NCBI GenBank assembly: GCA_017590115.1 | Contig: JAGGNK010013003.1 | Coordinates: 3,530,431-3,594,430, forward strand | Length of the DNA: 64,000 bases | Source: Montifringilla adamsi | Lineage: Eukaryota > Chordata > Aves > Passeriformes > Passeridae | Direction of reading: 5' to 3' | In this document: positions 13,801 through 25,800 of the stretch, piece by piece | Position numbering within the stretch: position 1 is the stretch's first letter | Layout: the number at the start of each line of letters is the position of its first letter | The notes under the pieces: generated by a model | Databases searched by the model: none | The model's input: only the letters and a program-made list of their open reading frames with translations | Told to the model about the DNA's origin: nothing | Made by a program: the position numbers and the translations under genes

Positions 13801-15779
13801 TTAAGGGCTGAAGGGACCAGAAAAACTAAAATCCACCCAAGCCCTTGTGCTTCTCATTACCTTGTGGTGTCCTGGAAACAGCCAGGAGGAAACAAAACAC
13901 CTGGGATTCTGATGGAAATTTGATAGCCTAAGTCTGGGCCATCCATAAGTGAAAGCTGCTTATGCTACTCCTTGAAAGGATTTCTGAGAGGAGATTTGTA
14001 GGAAGTTGGGAGCTTCTTTGGTGCTTGGGGAAGATGTATAAATGCATGAGATTGCCAAAAATAGCCCAGAGGCTTTCCAAAACATAAACAAGCAGACTTC
14101 ACTCAAGCTCACCAGGAAAGCAGAACGATTTTTCTGCAGATGGGTTTGCAGTTTATGAGCTCCTTGGAAAGACAATGACTGCTGGCCCATCCATCCATGT
14201 CAGAGCCCCTCAATACAGCTAAAAGCCCAGGTAAACTAGCTTATTTCCAGAGGCATTCACAGGGAAAAGAGGGCCTGCCTTCTCTCAGACAAGAGTCTAT
14301 TGCCTTGCAGTTTGGGTCTTAAGACTTGTGGAACTCTGCCAAGACACTGGGAATGATCCTGTAGGATAGGTGCTGATGGGATTGGCAGATGATCTGGGGA
14401 AACACTCAGCAAACTGAGCCTCAGTTTCCCTACTCTGAAGAGTTTCAAGCCTCACTGGAGGCACTGTGGGAAGCAAAGTTGCATCTGTCCTTTGTGTCAG
14501 CAATTTACCATGTCTGAATAAAGGTGCAGAGAAACTTGTCTGTGCAGAAAGCCGGAGCTGCTGTGACAACAACTTACACAAATCAAGTTCTCTGACACAA
14601 TTCTGAACAAGCACTTGGGGTAGATTATTCCAGCTTCCCTTACTCTGCAACAATGACTAATGCAAGGTTTAGGTCATCTTTAAAACAAGGCTTTCATACT
14701 GCTGTCCGTGGCACTGAAACCACTGAGATTGATTGCAGATGCAGCAAGCAGCCTTGACAAATGAATGTTCCCAGTATAAACATTTGGAAAGTCAACAAAG
14801 GTAATAAATCTGTGCAGCGTATGGGGAAAAAACAGCTGAATAAAGGTTTTTGGGGCTGTTTGGCCTGGACACTGCAGAGCTCTGACAGTTCTGGAAACAG
14901 CTATCATTATTATACATTGCTTTTGATTGCTTTATTTCATCACACAGACCTACAGGCAAAGCACGATGTGCTGCAGTGGGCATTTAACCGGGAGATGGGA
15001 AAAAATGTGTGGGATTTTTTGCCCTGCTCCTGCCTGATTTGCCTAGGAGAGCCTGCAAGATTTTTGATATTGGTGTCCAAGTCCTATTTTTGAACTGATC
15101 TATGAACAAAGCTGAAAAGATTTTGTAAATACTTAAAGGTGCATCCTTAGGCTTCTGGGGAGCCCAGAAGGATCAGATGAACCAGTTGGTATCTAATCTA
15201 TGGGTGCCTTTTGGATATCTCAAAAGCTTTCCTGCATCTTACAGCATCCTTAATGATTCAAACTTCAGCTGAGCAGAGCCTTAGCTAATTCCTGAAATAG
15301 AGTTTTGGCCATCTTCAGATCTGATGATAAAGCTGCTCTGAAAACCAGGATTTCTACACAAGATGCAGAGGTTCAAAAATGCATATTTACAGTTCCAGAT
15401 CTATGCACAATTTCTCAGAAGTGCTCAGCCACAAAGATCTCCCCAGCAGAGCCAAGGAAAAGTGAAGTTGCACTTGGTAGCAGACTCCATCCCAGAAATT
15501 TAATAACATTCATTCTTATGGGCATGTCAGAAATTATAGGCTCCAATCTGGTGCTCCCGAAGTCACTGGAGAGAGGACAATTAGCACTAAGCTGTCTCTG
15601 TGAGTGCAGTATTGCATTATTAAAATCTTCTTTGCCTCTGGATTTAGGGACACTGCCTGGCAGTCATCTCAGTGATACAAAAAATCTTCAATGACAAATG
15701 TCAACAAAGGGCACAGAATTAAGAGTACTTTGTTAGTAACTTGTTCTAGTTTTTGTTTTGCTTCTCCCTGTTCCTCCCC
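10900..15779. other. Intergenic, nothing recognised
   Basis: Bases 10900-11170 follow the tRNA-Lys-like remnant and are GC-richer. They could be leader sequence of an old retroviral insertion, but I could not confirm any gag or pol coding. The remainder is unique-looking with only short frames. Confidence 0.4.
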
Positions 15780-16250
15780 TGCCGTCCCGCATCTCCCACC
15801 CCCCGCAGGAGTTTCCATAGAAACAGGATGAACGGGTTCCTCTGCATCCTCCAGTGGGATTCAGGCAGCAGCAGAGATTCTCAGAGCCACTGCTGTAAAC
15901 AAAAAGAACACCTTTGTCAAAACCAGCGTTTCACCTGAGAAAAACAGGAGCAAGCCGCCGCCCTGCCCGTGAGGGAGTTTGTGTTTTCTGCCCCGGCTCA
16001 AGAGCTGCTTTCTGCCGCAGAGAGAGGGAATGTGGCCGCACACAGGCACCGACCCACAGCCACACGCGCCAGGATGCTCAGACCATGTGAAACTGCCGTG
16101 CCTGGCACTGAGCACAGGCATTCCCTGCAGGAGCCAGCAGCCAGCTTGGACAAGACAAGCTCTGGCAGGTTGCTCTGTAAAAACTCAGCAGAGCTGGAGA
16201 TGGAGCAGCCCCGTGTCCCTACAAATCCATGCAGGGACACAACGGGCATT
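15780..16250. promoter_or_regulatory. CpG-enriched patch with X-box-like palindrome (candidate regulatory element)
   Basis: CpG dinucleotides are more frequent here than in the surrounding intergenic DNA, for example around 15781-15810 and 15955-16100. GTTTCCATAGAAAC at 15811-15824 is a near-palindrome resembling the RFX/X-box consensus GTTRCCATGGYAAC. A pyrimidine tract ending in CAG lies directly before it (15807-15808), which also resembles a splice acceptor. No coding exon of a known protein follows. Function is inferred from composition only. Confidence 0.25.
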
Positions 16251-18975
16251 GCAGTGCCTTCAAGATTTCACCTCCCATCTCTTCATACAGCTCTTACTGG
16301 CACATTTCTGGGTATTTTGAGACAAAGCCTTGACTTGTATTTTTATTAAATCATGATAATTGCATTTGAGCTGGTGTCTTAACCAAGGAACAAACCTGTA
16401 TTAAGTTTTTGTGTAGCACTTAAAGAAATAATTTAATCATAAGATCTTTTTTTATATATGGATGACTCTTGTCAAGAAACAAGCTTTACTTTTAATGTCC
16501 ACATGGTCAAAGATTTGAAGTCAATAGCTACTCTCACAAAATCTTTGCTGCCACTTTTCAAAGCCAACAGGACCTATACAGTGGTTTTTAAAAGGAGTCT
16601 TGATCAAGTTCAGTTAATTCTGCTGTTTTATGATAAGTATTCTAAGTAACTTGCACTTCCACTTCTTCCACCTCCACTTCCATTTTCTTCAAATGTAAGT
16701 TTCTTCCTTTTAAAAACATCAGTTAATTGCAGTGCACTATGACATCAGCCTCTGCAGACATGAAGGCACCAGTTCATACACTGCAATACCTACAAAGCAC
16801 AAAGGATTCCACTAAACAAAATTAATCATGGCATTCTGCCAATTATAGTCCCTTCAGAGCTAAAAACTCCAGTTTTCTGAGCAATGCCAGGAATGCTTAC
16901 AGGGATTGGACTCTTCACGACTTATCAGCTGCCACAATTTTCACATTTTTCAATGGGGGCAGAAATAAGCCTTGTCTCTTAACAGAAGATTTACATACAT
17001 GATAAATGGAAAGGGAAGGAGGGAATGAATTAATTCTGATTTGTGACTCTACCTGGAGGTCATGAGCTTGCCAAAGACATCTAACAGCTCACAAAAAATA
17101 ACCAACTCTTAAAATGCAGTCTGCCCAGAGTCCTGACCCCACCTTTTGATTTTATTTTCTGAAATCCAATATATCCATTTGCTACTGTCAGTCATTCCCT
17201 CAGAGAATGACCCTGTTATTTCAGGGAAGCCCCAGACACAGGAAATTCAAGCAGACAGAGCCAGGTTACCCACTATGGTTTCTTTGCAGAAGGATTAATA
17301 GTTTTCTCCCAGAGCTGCATTTCCTACTCTCTCTCTCTGTCCTGGTATCTCCAGCTGCCTCCAGCTACCTCCAGGTTTCTCCACAGCACCCTCCCAGACC
17401 TAACAAAGCAAACCAGCTGTAAAAATCTCATGACACACTGATGGAATGCTGCAACTGCCTTCAGCCATGGCTCCATGACAGCAGCAGCTCCCTCTCCCTG
17501 AGGGTGGGAACCCAAACCCTCTGGATTACTCAGAATCCAGGCACGGCTGCTGCCCAGAATTTTTTTTCCCATTTTCCCCCAGTTCTGTGTCTGGATGCAG
17601 ACTGCTGCTCCTTCCCCAGACAATCTGCTGTGTGGAGGTCTCAGTCCTGTCAACCACTTGTGCTGTGTTTGTAAACTGCAGGTAATTTCTGTTCCTCTCT
17701 CCATGAAGGTTTTAGTGTTAAGATGCCAACATTTTGCTCTGGATTGACTGCTAAAAACCATTTTGGTTTGTTTTGATAAAACACCATCTGCAGATGAGAG
17801 ATCTGTTCTACATTTCCATCTTCTGTGTGCCTGCCAGGTGACCTCCTTTGTTTGACAAATGGTTCATCGTGGCTCCAAGACAAGCAGACATCCCTTTTGC
17901 TCACAGATCCCATTGTCTGTGAACCCTCAGCCACTGTGCCTTGCTTTCCACAATTCTTTCACTTGTTAAGGTTTTATCTCTTGATTATCCAGTCTAATTT
18001 CTAATTTAACCTGCTGCAAGTTTTCCAGGGCAGCTCATCCCCTCATAATGATCTGGTAAAGCTGTGACAGGCATATTTATCCAGAAGGAGCATCTGATTC
18101 CCAGGAAAGTTAATGAGCACTTCACTTTTGCCACAACAGCGTAATGAAAAGTACACATCCCACTGTTAAATGAACTGAAATATCACCTTCCTGACAAGAG
18201 AACACTACAGTGGTGTTCAGCTTTCCTCAGTAATATCACAGCTAATGATCCAGCTCTTTATAAGGCTGCATTGATATGGGAAAATCCAAGACATCACCGT
18301 TTTTATATACTGGAACCTGGACTCTCCTGCATCCTCTGCCAAGGGGTTTGCATTTCAGTGACAGCTCTAAGATCAAGCACATCCTTCATTCCCTAAAACT
18401 GCCCCTGCTGGCCAGTGAATACCATGATTAAAGACCACAAATCCCTTGCTACAGTGCTTTGTAGATGGAAAGCCATAAGCTTTTCTTTTACTGGGAAAAC
18501 AGAATGCCAAACTCCTTTTCCCAGCTAAGGTACCTACTCTTATTTCCTGTTCAAATGACAAAAACCAGCACAGCATTTGCAGAGCTCCCAGCTTTCCCTT
18601 TTCCTTCTCCATGCTGGAGGGACTGCTGTGATCTTCCCTGCTCACATCCAAGGCCATTTTCACAAATGCCACCATCACCAGACCTCAGGCACATTTCACA
18701 CTCTGTTCTCTGTGGTTGTCCCATTCCAGGTGCCTCACATCATTATCACTGCCTCGGACACCTGTGTGGTCCTAGCATGCATTTAACGTGCCAAGTCATG
18801 ATTTTGCACCTGTAATTGCACCAGAGATGGATTGCCTTTTGTTCCCATGCCATCTCTTTCACTGGATTTCCTTTAAGGGTGATTGCTTTGCAGGAAAGTT
18901 CAGCATCAGCATCATCATCCTGCCAGCTTTTCCCCCCCACACAGAGATTGTTCCTCCATCTCATCAATAACCGAA

Positions 18976-19105
18976 TTTTTTTTTTTTTTTTTTGGAAAAT
19001 CTATTTATATTGTGGGCAGATTCAGTTGGTTTTGGTTGTTTTGGGTTTTTTTTTTTTTTTTTGTTGTTGTTGTTTTGTTTTGTTTTTTGGGGTGTTTTTT
19101 TTTTA
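18976..19105. repeat. T/G-rich low-complexity tract
   Basis: A T18 run (18976-18993), then about 80 bp of alternating T runs and short G interruptions (TTGTTGTTGTTG, TTTTGGGG). Simple-sequence DNA, not coding. Confidence 0.9.
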
Positions 19106-19989
19106 GTAAGTACTAGTTTCTGCCCCAAATCAAGAACTTTGGGCAGGAAGCTGCTGCTTGCAGTCTTCTGGAGAACGGATGCCAGAATCTGGCTGTGTGT
19201 CTTGTGAAACAAAGACTTCAAGATGTATCTTGGCATCAACAAATCCATATCAGTTTTCCCTCTTAAAGTAATGCCCAAGAGTCAATCTAAAATACACTGC
19301 TGGATTGCAGCTTGCAGAAGGCCTTTGGTTTGAAGCATCCTCTCACACTCACTCATCACCTTTAAAACACTCACAAAACTATTCTGCTTCCTGGGCTAGC
19401 ATAACAGCTTGCTCACAGCACTTTGGGGTTTGATTTCAATCAAGATTCCTTGAAATTAATTCAAGAAAATTTCATTATTCATGCTGCTCTTCGAATTGTC
19501 CCTACTGATGCTTTATACTCTGTTCAAGAGCAATAAAATATAGCTTTCTAGCTCCAGCAGTTTAGGCAGTCCCCACTCCTATCTATTTACTCTATACCAT
19601 GATTACCATTTCTTGTAATTTCATTAAAGTACAGGATGTTTGTGGGGGTGCTTTATTTTCTGTTATTGTGCTGTTAAAATCTTTTCCAGAAACACAGTGT
19701 CAGAAAAGTGTTTGGGTTTTTTTTTCTGGTGATTTAATTGATGGATTTTTTTTTTGCTTGCTTGCTTCCTTGTTTTCTCTTTTTTTATCCCTTTATCTTT
19801 AATCTGCTGTAGAAGTTCTCCCAGCTCCAGGTGAAATTTCTTAACTCTCTACCAGCAATGCTGCTGGCACACAATTAAATCTTCCTTAGCCAATGTACTC
19901 TAGGGCTTTTAGAGGTCAGATATTAAAAAGATCTTCTGTCATTCTCTTCTAAACCAATTGCATTTCCTCTCTCAGATAACAGAGAACTC

Positions 19990-20012
19990 TTTTTTTTTTT
20001 TTTTTTTTTTTT
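19990..20012. repeat. Poly-T (23)
   Basis: Uninterrupted T23 run. Confidence 0.95.
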
Positions 20013-22044
20013 AAACAAAATCCCTATTTGCTTTCATTGCTTGCTGACAGCTTTCCTGGAACTCTAGTGTCCACACTAAGTTAATTTCTTGGACAGCTGA
20101 AATCACAGCAGTTCACTCCTCTCCCTCACTACTCTATTACACTGTTGGATTTTTGCTATGGCCTAAAAGCCACAAAAGTCTGGAGCCAGTGCTGGAATAT
20201 CTTCCAGGAGCACACCCATTTTCCTCCAAACTTTTTCCTCTTCCTGGGAGGTGAGCCCTGTACCAGCAGACAACTCCCAAAGATTTCATGATATCCCAGA
20301 CTGCTCTAGTTTTACTGGGGCTCTGTCTCAGGCCCCCTTAAGCCTGGTTCCTTGCCCATAAATAATTTCTGCATATTTACCTACCCTGAAAAGATTTCTC
20401 CTCCATCCATTCCCTTCTTCCCTTGAAAACCATACAAGCACATGGCTTTCACAATATTCTGCACCTGGAGCCTCCCCACCCTTGCTGGACGATGTTTATA
20501 TCCTGATGTTGGGAACTCCCCGTTTGTGGAGACGCGAGGCTTATGCACCTGTTGCATCCCACAGCAGCATAGTTATTATTTACATTCCTTTCCTGGGGCT
20601 TCCAGCTCCTCAGGAGGGAAAAATCTTAGCAAAGGATTTTTTATAAAATATCATGGCTACATCCTAGTAGTTTTTGCATCCACCTCCTTTTGGCTTCATG
20701 TTGCAATCTGAAAATTAAGGGAAATTCAGGCAATCCCCACCCACATTTCCATGACCTGCCAGTCATCTCTCACTCTCTCTGCCCTCCTCCTCAACCACCA
20801 AATCTCACACTCTGCTCCAAAACCTCCAGAGCCTGCAGTGTTATTGCTATTTCAGGTGAAAAAGTGGAGGAGCAAGCCCCTGATGCACAGATAAACACCC
20901 CTTCAATGGATGAGCCAGTGGCAAATCATTAGTGTGTGTCCTGTTTAATACAGATGGGAGATGCCAAGTGCTGTGGACAGTCCAAAAAGTGAGGTCAGAT
21001 GTGAATCACAGTGGGTATGCCCAATTATGAGGAGAAGGTTATGCCTAGGGGCCAGGGAGAAGGATGAGGGAACACTGATGAGCAGGAAAAGGTCTGTGAT
21101 ATGTGGGACAGAGAAAGAGAAGGAACAAACAGCAGACAAAACAGCAAATGTGATGGAAAGCTAGAGGACTGAAGGAAATTTCTGGTGCCAGCACCACTTT
21201 CTCTCTTACAAAAGAACCTGAACAAAAGAGAAAAGGAACTTTTACCTTGGACTAACTTCCAGCATTTGTGGTACTTAATGGCCTGCAGATGGACTGAGTG
21301 TTTCAATTGTACCAAATACCTTCAAGTCACAGCCTGCCAACTCTCAAGGCTATCAAGCTGTCCTCTTTAGGATGAATATAAGAACAGAGATTTCCACTGC
21401 TCTGGGAAAAAGCTATTAGATACTCTTTATTGAGGAGAATTTGACAGCTGGAGTAAAACCATTTCAGTGATGACCTATCCCACTCGACTCCTCCTGGGAT
21501 TTTCTTTTTGAATTCCCACTGTCCTGCCCCCTCCCATCAGTAACACACCAGGGTCTCATCCTGCTAAACTTGCCAGAATCCTCAGCAGCTTTCTGACTTT
21601 CCATTCCTGGTCCCTCCTGCAGGTTTCCTCAGGACAAAAAGGAAACCCCTCCATCCAAGCTGTGCACACCCAGCTCTGCCAGGGAAGGTGGAGTGTCCTC
21701 CCTCTGTTTGGGGGAGTGTCCCCCCACCCTCTGCAGCACCCAGGGGTGTGCAAGGTGTGACCTGGAAACCTCCTCAGATGGCATTTATCTGCTGACAGGG
21801 AACCGGAGTGGTGGCATCATTCACATTTATGCCATGTCTATTTCTCATTCTGGGAAGCAGAGCAAACAAATTAATTGAATTTCACTGCATCACTGGCATG
21901 TAATAAGCTCATCTGATTGTTTGTCTCTCTCATAAAGACCCAGTCCCCAGAGTCAAGATAGGACAGAGCTAAGCCTTGGGAATCAGGCAGGAAAAGGAGG
22001 TTCTTTGGATGCCACAAATCCAGAAGAAAAGACCTCACCTTTTC

Positions 22045-22155
22045 TAAATATTTCTTTTTCAATTAATAACTCATAAAATGAATATCTTAATTAATAACTG
22101 GTTGATAAATAACCAGTATATAATAAATAAATTAATAATTTATAACAACAAATTA
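22045..22155. repeat. AT-rich low-complexity stretch
   Basis: Repeated AATTAATAA and ATAAATAA words over about 110 bp. No coding or RNA signal. Confidence 0.75.
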
Positions 22156-22288
22156 ACCTCTTGAATTAAGACCACCTGAGTCAGGATGTCAGGAAACATC
22201 CCAGAAAGTACTGTGTACTTTGACTCTGTCTTATTATTCTCCCTCCCAAAAGACAGACTGATTAATGTACACAGGGAATTTCTCCCAG

Positions 22289-22315
22289 AAAAAAAAAAAA
22301 AAAAAAAAAAAAAAA
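22289..22315. repeat. Poly-A (27)
   Basis: Uninterrupted A27 run. No retroposed gene could be recognised immediately upstream of it. Confidence 0.95.
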
Positions 22316-22652
22316 TGAAGGGGCATAAGGTCAAATTGCAGTGTGCAGTGGTCACCACAGATCCCACAGTCCTAGGGCAAAATAATCTGGATTTTTTTTC
22401 ACTTAATGAAATGTTTTTCACTAGCTATTTTAAAAGAGAACAGATATTCTTTGAGAAAACATAAAATAATAGAAAAAGGGGCATTAGGAGCAGATTACAG
22501 CTCCTGGGAGGCTGTTGGGACCCCTCAGTCATAAACTGTCCTGAGCCAAGCTCTAAGGGACAAAGAGACAGATTCAGATCTGGGACTCCACATCTAGGAC
22601 TGTAAAGGTGGGTGAGGCTGGAGCAAGAATCAGGGATTTCCTCCCCAGCATC

Positions 22653-22806
22653 AAAGGGAGGAGGGTAGTAAGAAAAAAAAAAAAAAAAACCAAATCAAAA
22701 AAAAACCCCAAAAAAGGAAACTGAAACACAAAGGGAGGAGGGGAGTAAAAAAAAAAAAAAAAAAAAACCAAATCAGAAAGAAACCCCAAAATAGGAAACT
22801 GAAACT
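22653..22806. repeat. 77-bp tandem duplication with internal A-tracts
   Basis: Two head-to-tail copies, 22653-22729 and 22730-22806. Each starts AAAGGGAGGAGGG, contains a long A run, then ACCAAATCA, an AAACCCC block, and ends GGAAACTGAAAC. They differ mainly in A-tract length and a few substitutions, consistent with a fairly recent duplication. Confidence 0.9.
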
Positions 22807-25800
22807 GATGTCTGGTATTATTAGCATCACTATATTTGGGTGTGAAACAAAAGAGGGAATTGCTGCAAGTACACATTTTTATTGTTTCTAAGCATTCTTA
22901 AATGGGAGCCAGAAGTATTAGAGGAGATGTGGTTCCATTTTCAACCAGACCTTTTAAAAAATGAGCGGTTCTTAAAATAAAGATAATCATTCTCAGCATG
23001 GTTGATTTACATCAGTACAAGATGGGACAAAGTTTAGTTTTTAAAATCAGACTTGACAGCTGAAGTTGTAACCCCACTTCAGCAAAGGGAGGGGGTGAAG
23101 AGCAAGATCTGCTCATATCCAAAATCTAAATTTGGAAGGACGTGAGAGTTCACAGCAGGACCTGAATTGTCCCTGTGTTTGCTTATCCCCTGGCCTGCTG
23201 GAGGGACTGGGCCAGAAAGTGAATCCATCTGTTTACTCAGGGGTATCAGCAGAGAAACTGAAATTATTTATCTAGCTTATGGAGGTCTGCAGAGATCAGT
23301 GCTGAACCTGAAATTGTCTGTCAGCCCATCTGTGCCTCACCAGCACAAAGACCCAGAGGGATCAATATCAAATTCAGAATTATTTGTCTATTCACTCTTC
23401 AGCCTGTTTACTTTCCCAGCTCTGAGATAGGGAGCAGACCAGCAGAAACATGAAGTACATCTCAGGCTGGGTCAGCCTGCTCCTGAGTGGTGCAAAATGC
23501 TACCAATTGTCACAGTTGCAGTTGCTGGAGCCTTCAAAAGTGAAATTGCTAAATATACTCTTTTAATGATGTACAGGACCACTACACATTTATAAAAAAG
23601 ATACCACATGGGCAAATTTCCTCAACTCTTTAAAGGATTTGTGCATTTATACCCAGCCACTCACTCCAGCTGATCCCATCAGCGTTTCCTCAAGTGCCTC
23701 CCTGCCCTGAGGGAGTGGGGAGGAAAGGATATGGGGTCTATGGTGAGGTTTTTTATTGTGAATAAGAGATCCTCTTTCCCTATGGGATATTTATTAGTGG
23801 CCTGTTTCTTGGGGTCCTCAAATAAAACCACAGCACCTCATGTTTGGTTTTTTCTGGAAAGGAAGACAGGAGTGTGGAACCAATCCCTGCAAGGGATGCA
23901 AGGAACCACTGCAAGTCTGTGGTTTTCTTGTCACGTCCTGTGTGAGAGGGGGGCTACAGGTGTTCAATGTCACAAAATGTCATTTTTGCCTGGTGCCTGA
24001 CAATTGCAATTTGTCTGGCAGGTGAAAAGGATGGATCAGGAGGATTTGGGAGCTGCTCACACAGGACACCCACCTCTGTCTGTCATTCTGTTACCTCTGT
24101 TTCACTGCATTTCTCTCGAGGAGGGACATCTCTCTTTGAGGAGAGCAAAGGCTTATTGCAGTCACCCTCTATCAATCATCTCCAGAAAATAAAGTGGCAT
24201 TCTTCTTGCCAAGTACTTATCAATGCCTATTTTCAACCACCTCAAGGAAAAGATGCAATTCCTGCTCCTGTAAGTGTTAAAGCAGCAGAACTGCCTGACA
24301 GTAAGCAGGGAATTTGCTCTCCTGGCAAGGCTCCACAGGCACTGAGGGGTGTAAGCAGCTGGTGATGCTCTTTCATGGCACCCAAAGAGTTTTGGCTAGT
24401 CAATGCAGAAAACAAAAGCCATAATAATATGTTTCTTTCCATGACAGCTCTCTGTTCTCTTAGATCTCTGTGACAACAACCTGCTCCTCTGGATCCAGTC
24501 ACTAAAAAATGTAGAATTGTGCACATGCAGGAATATCACTGAGATTGGGGCCAGAAGGGAGTGCAGGGCTTTAAGGCATTTTTCTGTGTGAAAAAAACTC
24601 CAATTGTGAGAAATGGTCAAGCATTGAGCAGCTGCTTCAGGGGAAATGAAAATGTTATATGAGGAGAACAGAAATGGTTCAGAATGGTTCAGCTTTTGCA
24701 AGAGTCACAGTGAATCACGTCTTTGAGAGCAGACAGCTGCAACATCTATTGATCAATGTTTTAGGGAAAAAAAAATAGAAAGCCATACCTGTATCGATTG
24801 GCCATTTGTCATTTGAGATGTGTTTTAAAGACAGTGGAGGAGGCAAGCAGAGCTTTGGCATTCCTGCATGAGATGGACTCTTGTTTCCCTGACAGCCCCA
24901 GTGCCTGCAGGCCAAACAACGGGAGCACGGCCAGATGTGCCAACAGCTGGGCAGAGCTCTTCCATCTGCATTTCTTGAATTTTGATTCCTCCTGCCGTCC
25001 CCAAAAAGCTTCCAAAGAACTTCCCTGATCCAGGCGCCCCTGCTCCCATCCCGTGTGTGCTGCACACCTCTGAGAGGTTCCCTCCTGCCCCTCTGGCACA
25101 CGGGAAAGGAGGCTGCAGCAGAGGACCCGCCGCCACGGCAGGGGAAAGAGCAGCACAGGGCACCTTTCCCAGGAGAATCACTTCTGTTATTAACCAAAAC
25201 ATTGCCATTTTCACCTGAACTCTTATCAGTATTCAAATCTGCACCTTTCATTTCCCTCTCTCCTGTTCCAGACTCCCAGGCAGGCCAAAACCAATGAAAC
25301 ATTTAGGAATGAGGGCAAGAGGTGTGGAGAACCACAGGGTGAGGGTGGAAAAGCAGTGCAATTATTTTTGTTTAATATTAATATACTACTGAAACCTGGC
25401 TAGTAGGCATGGGACAGACAAAATGTAAATGACTTTAATGTCATGAAGCAGCTCCCAGCAGGATGCAGAAGCCTTACCCTAGTGGAAGGGAATACATGCA
25501 TATTAAAAGCATTTTACCAAAGTGGTGAAGAAAAGAGAAGCAATACTTTCTTTTGACTTGGAATTCCCACTTCTGTTCAGCTGGGAATAGAGGCATAATT
25601 AATCAAAGTACTTAAATAAGTTTCTTTCTGCCTTAATCAGAGCTGTGCAAAAAAAATAATTTTTCCAGTTCAGTAGCTAAACCAAAATAATAATTGTAGA
25701 AATATTTTTAAGATTTCTGAAATGAAACTTCAGGCCCCCTCAAGTACTGTCAGTGAGCAGAGATATTTGATTTAACTGAAATAAGGTGGTGACTCTTCAC

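Larger units (their letters stand above)
16251..22652. other. Intergenic with homopolymer tracts
   Basis: No gene recognised. The stretch contains T/G-rich low-complexity DNA at 18976-19105 and 19715-19760, a T23 run at 19990-20012, an AT-rich stretch at about 22045-22155 and an A27 run at 22289-22315. Several frames encoding poly-Phe or poly-Lys are products of these runs. Confidence 0.5.

Noticed and set aside
22289..22315. Poly-A tail of a processed pseudogene
   Set aside because: No cDNA-like sequence upstream could be recognised; treated as a homopolymer tract.
24715..25302. 195-codon - strand frame (and overlapping frames)
   Set aside because: Locally GC-rich intergenic DNA. No domain, no splice signals, and several overlapping frames are equally open.
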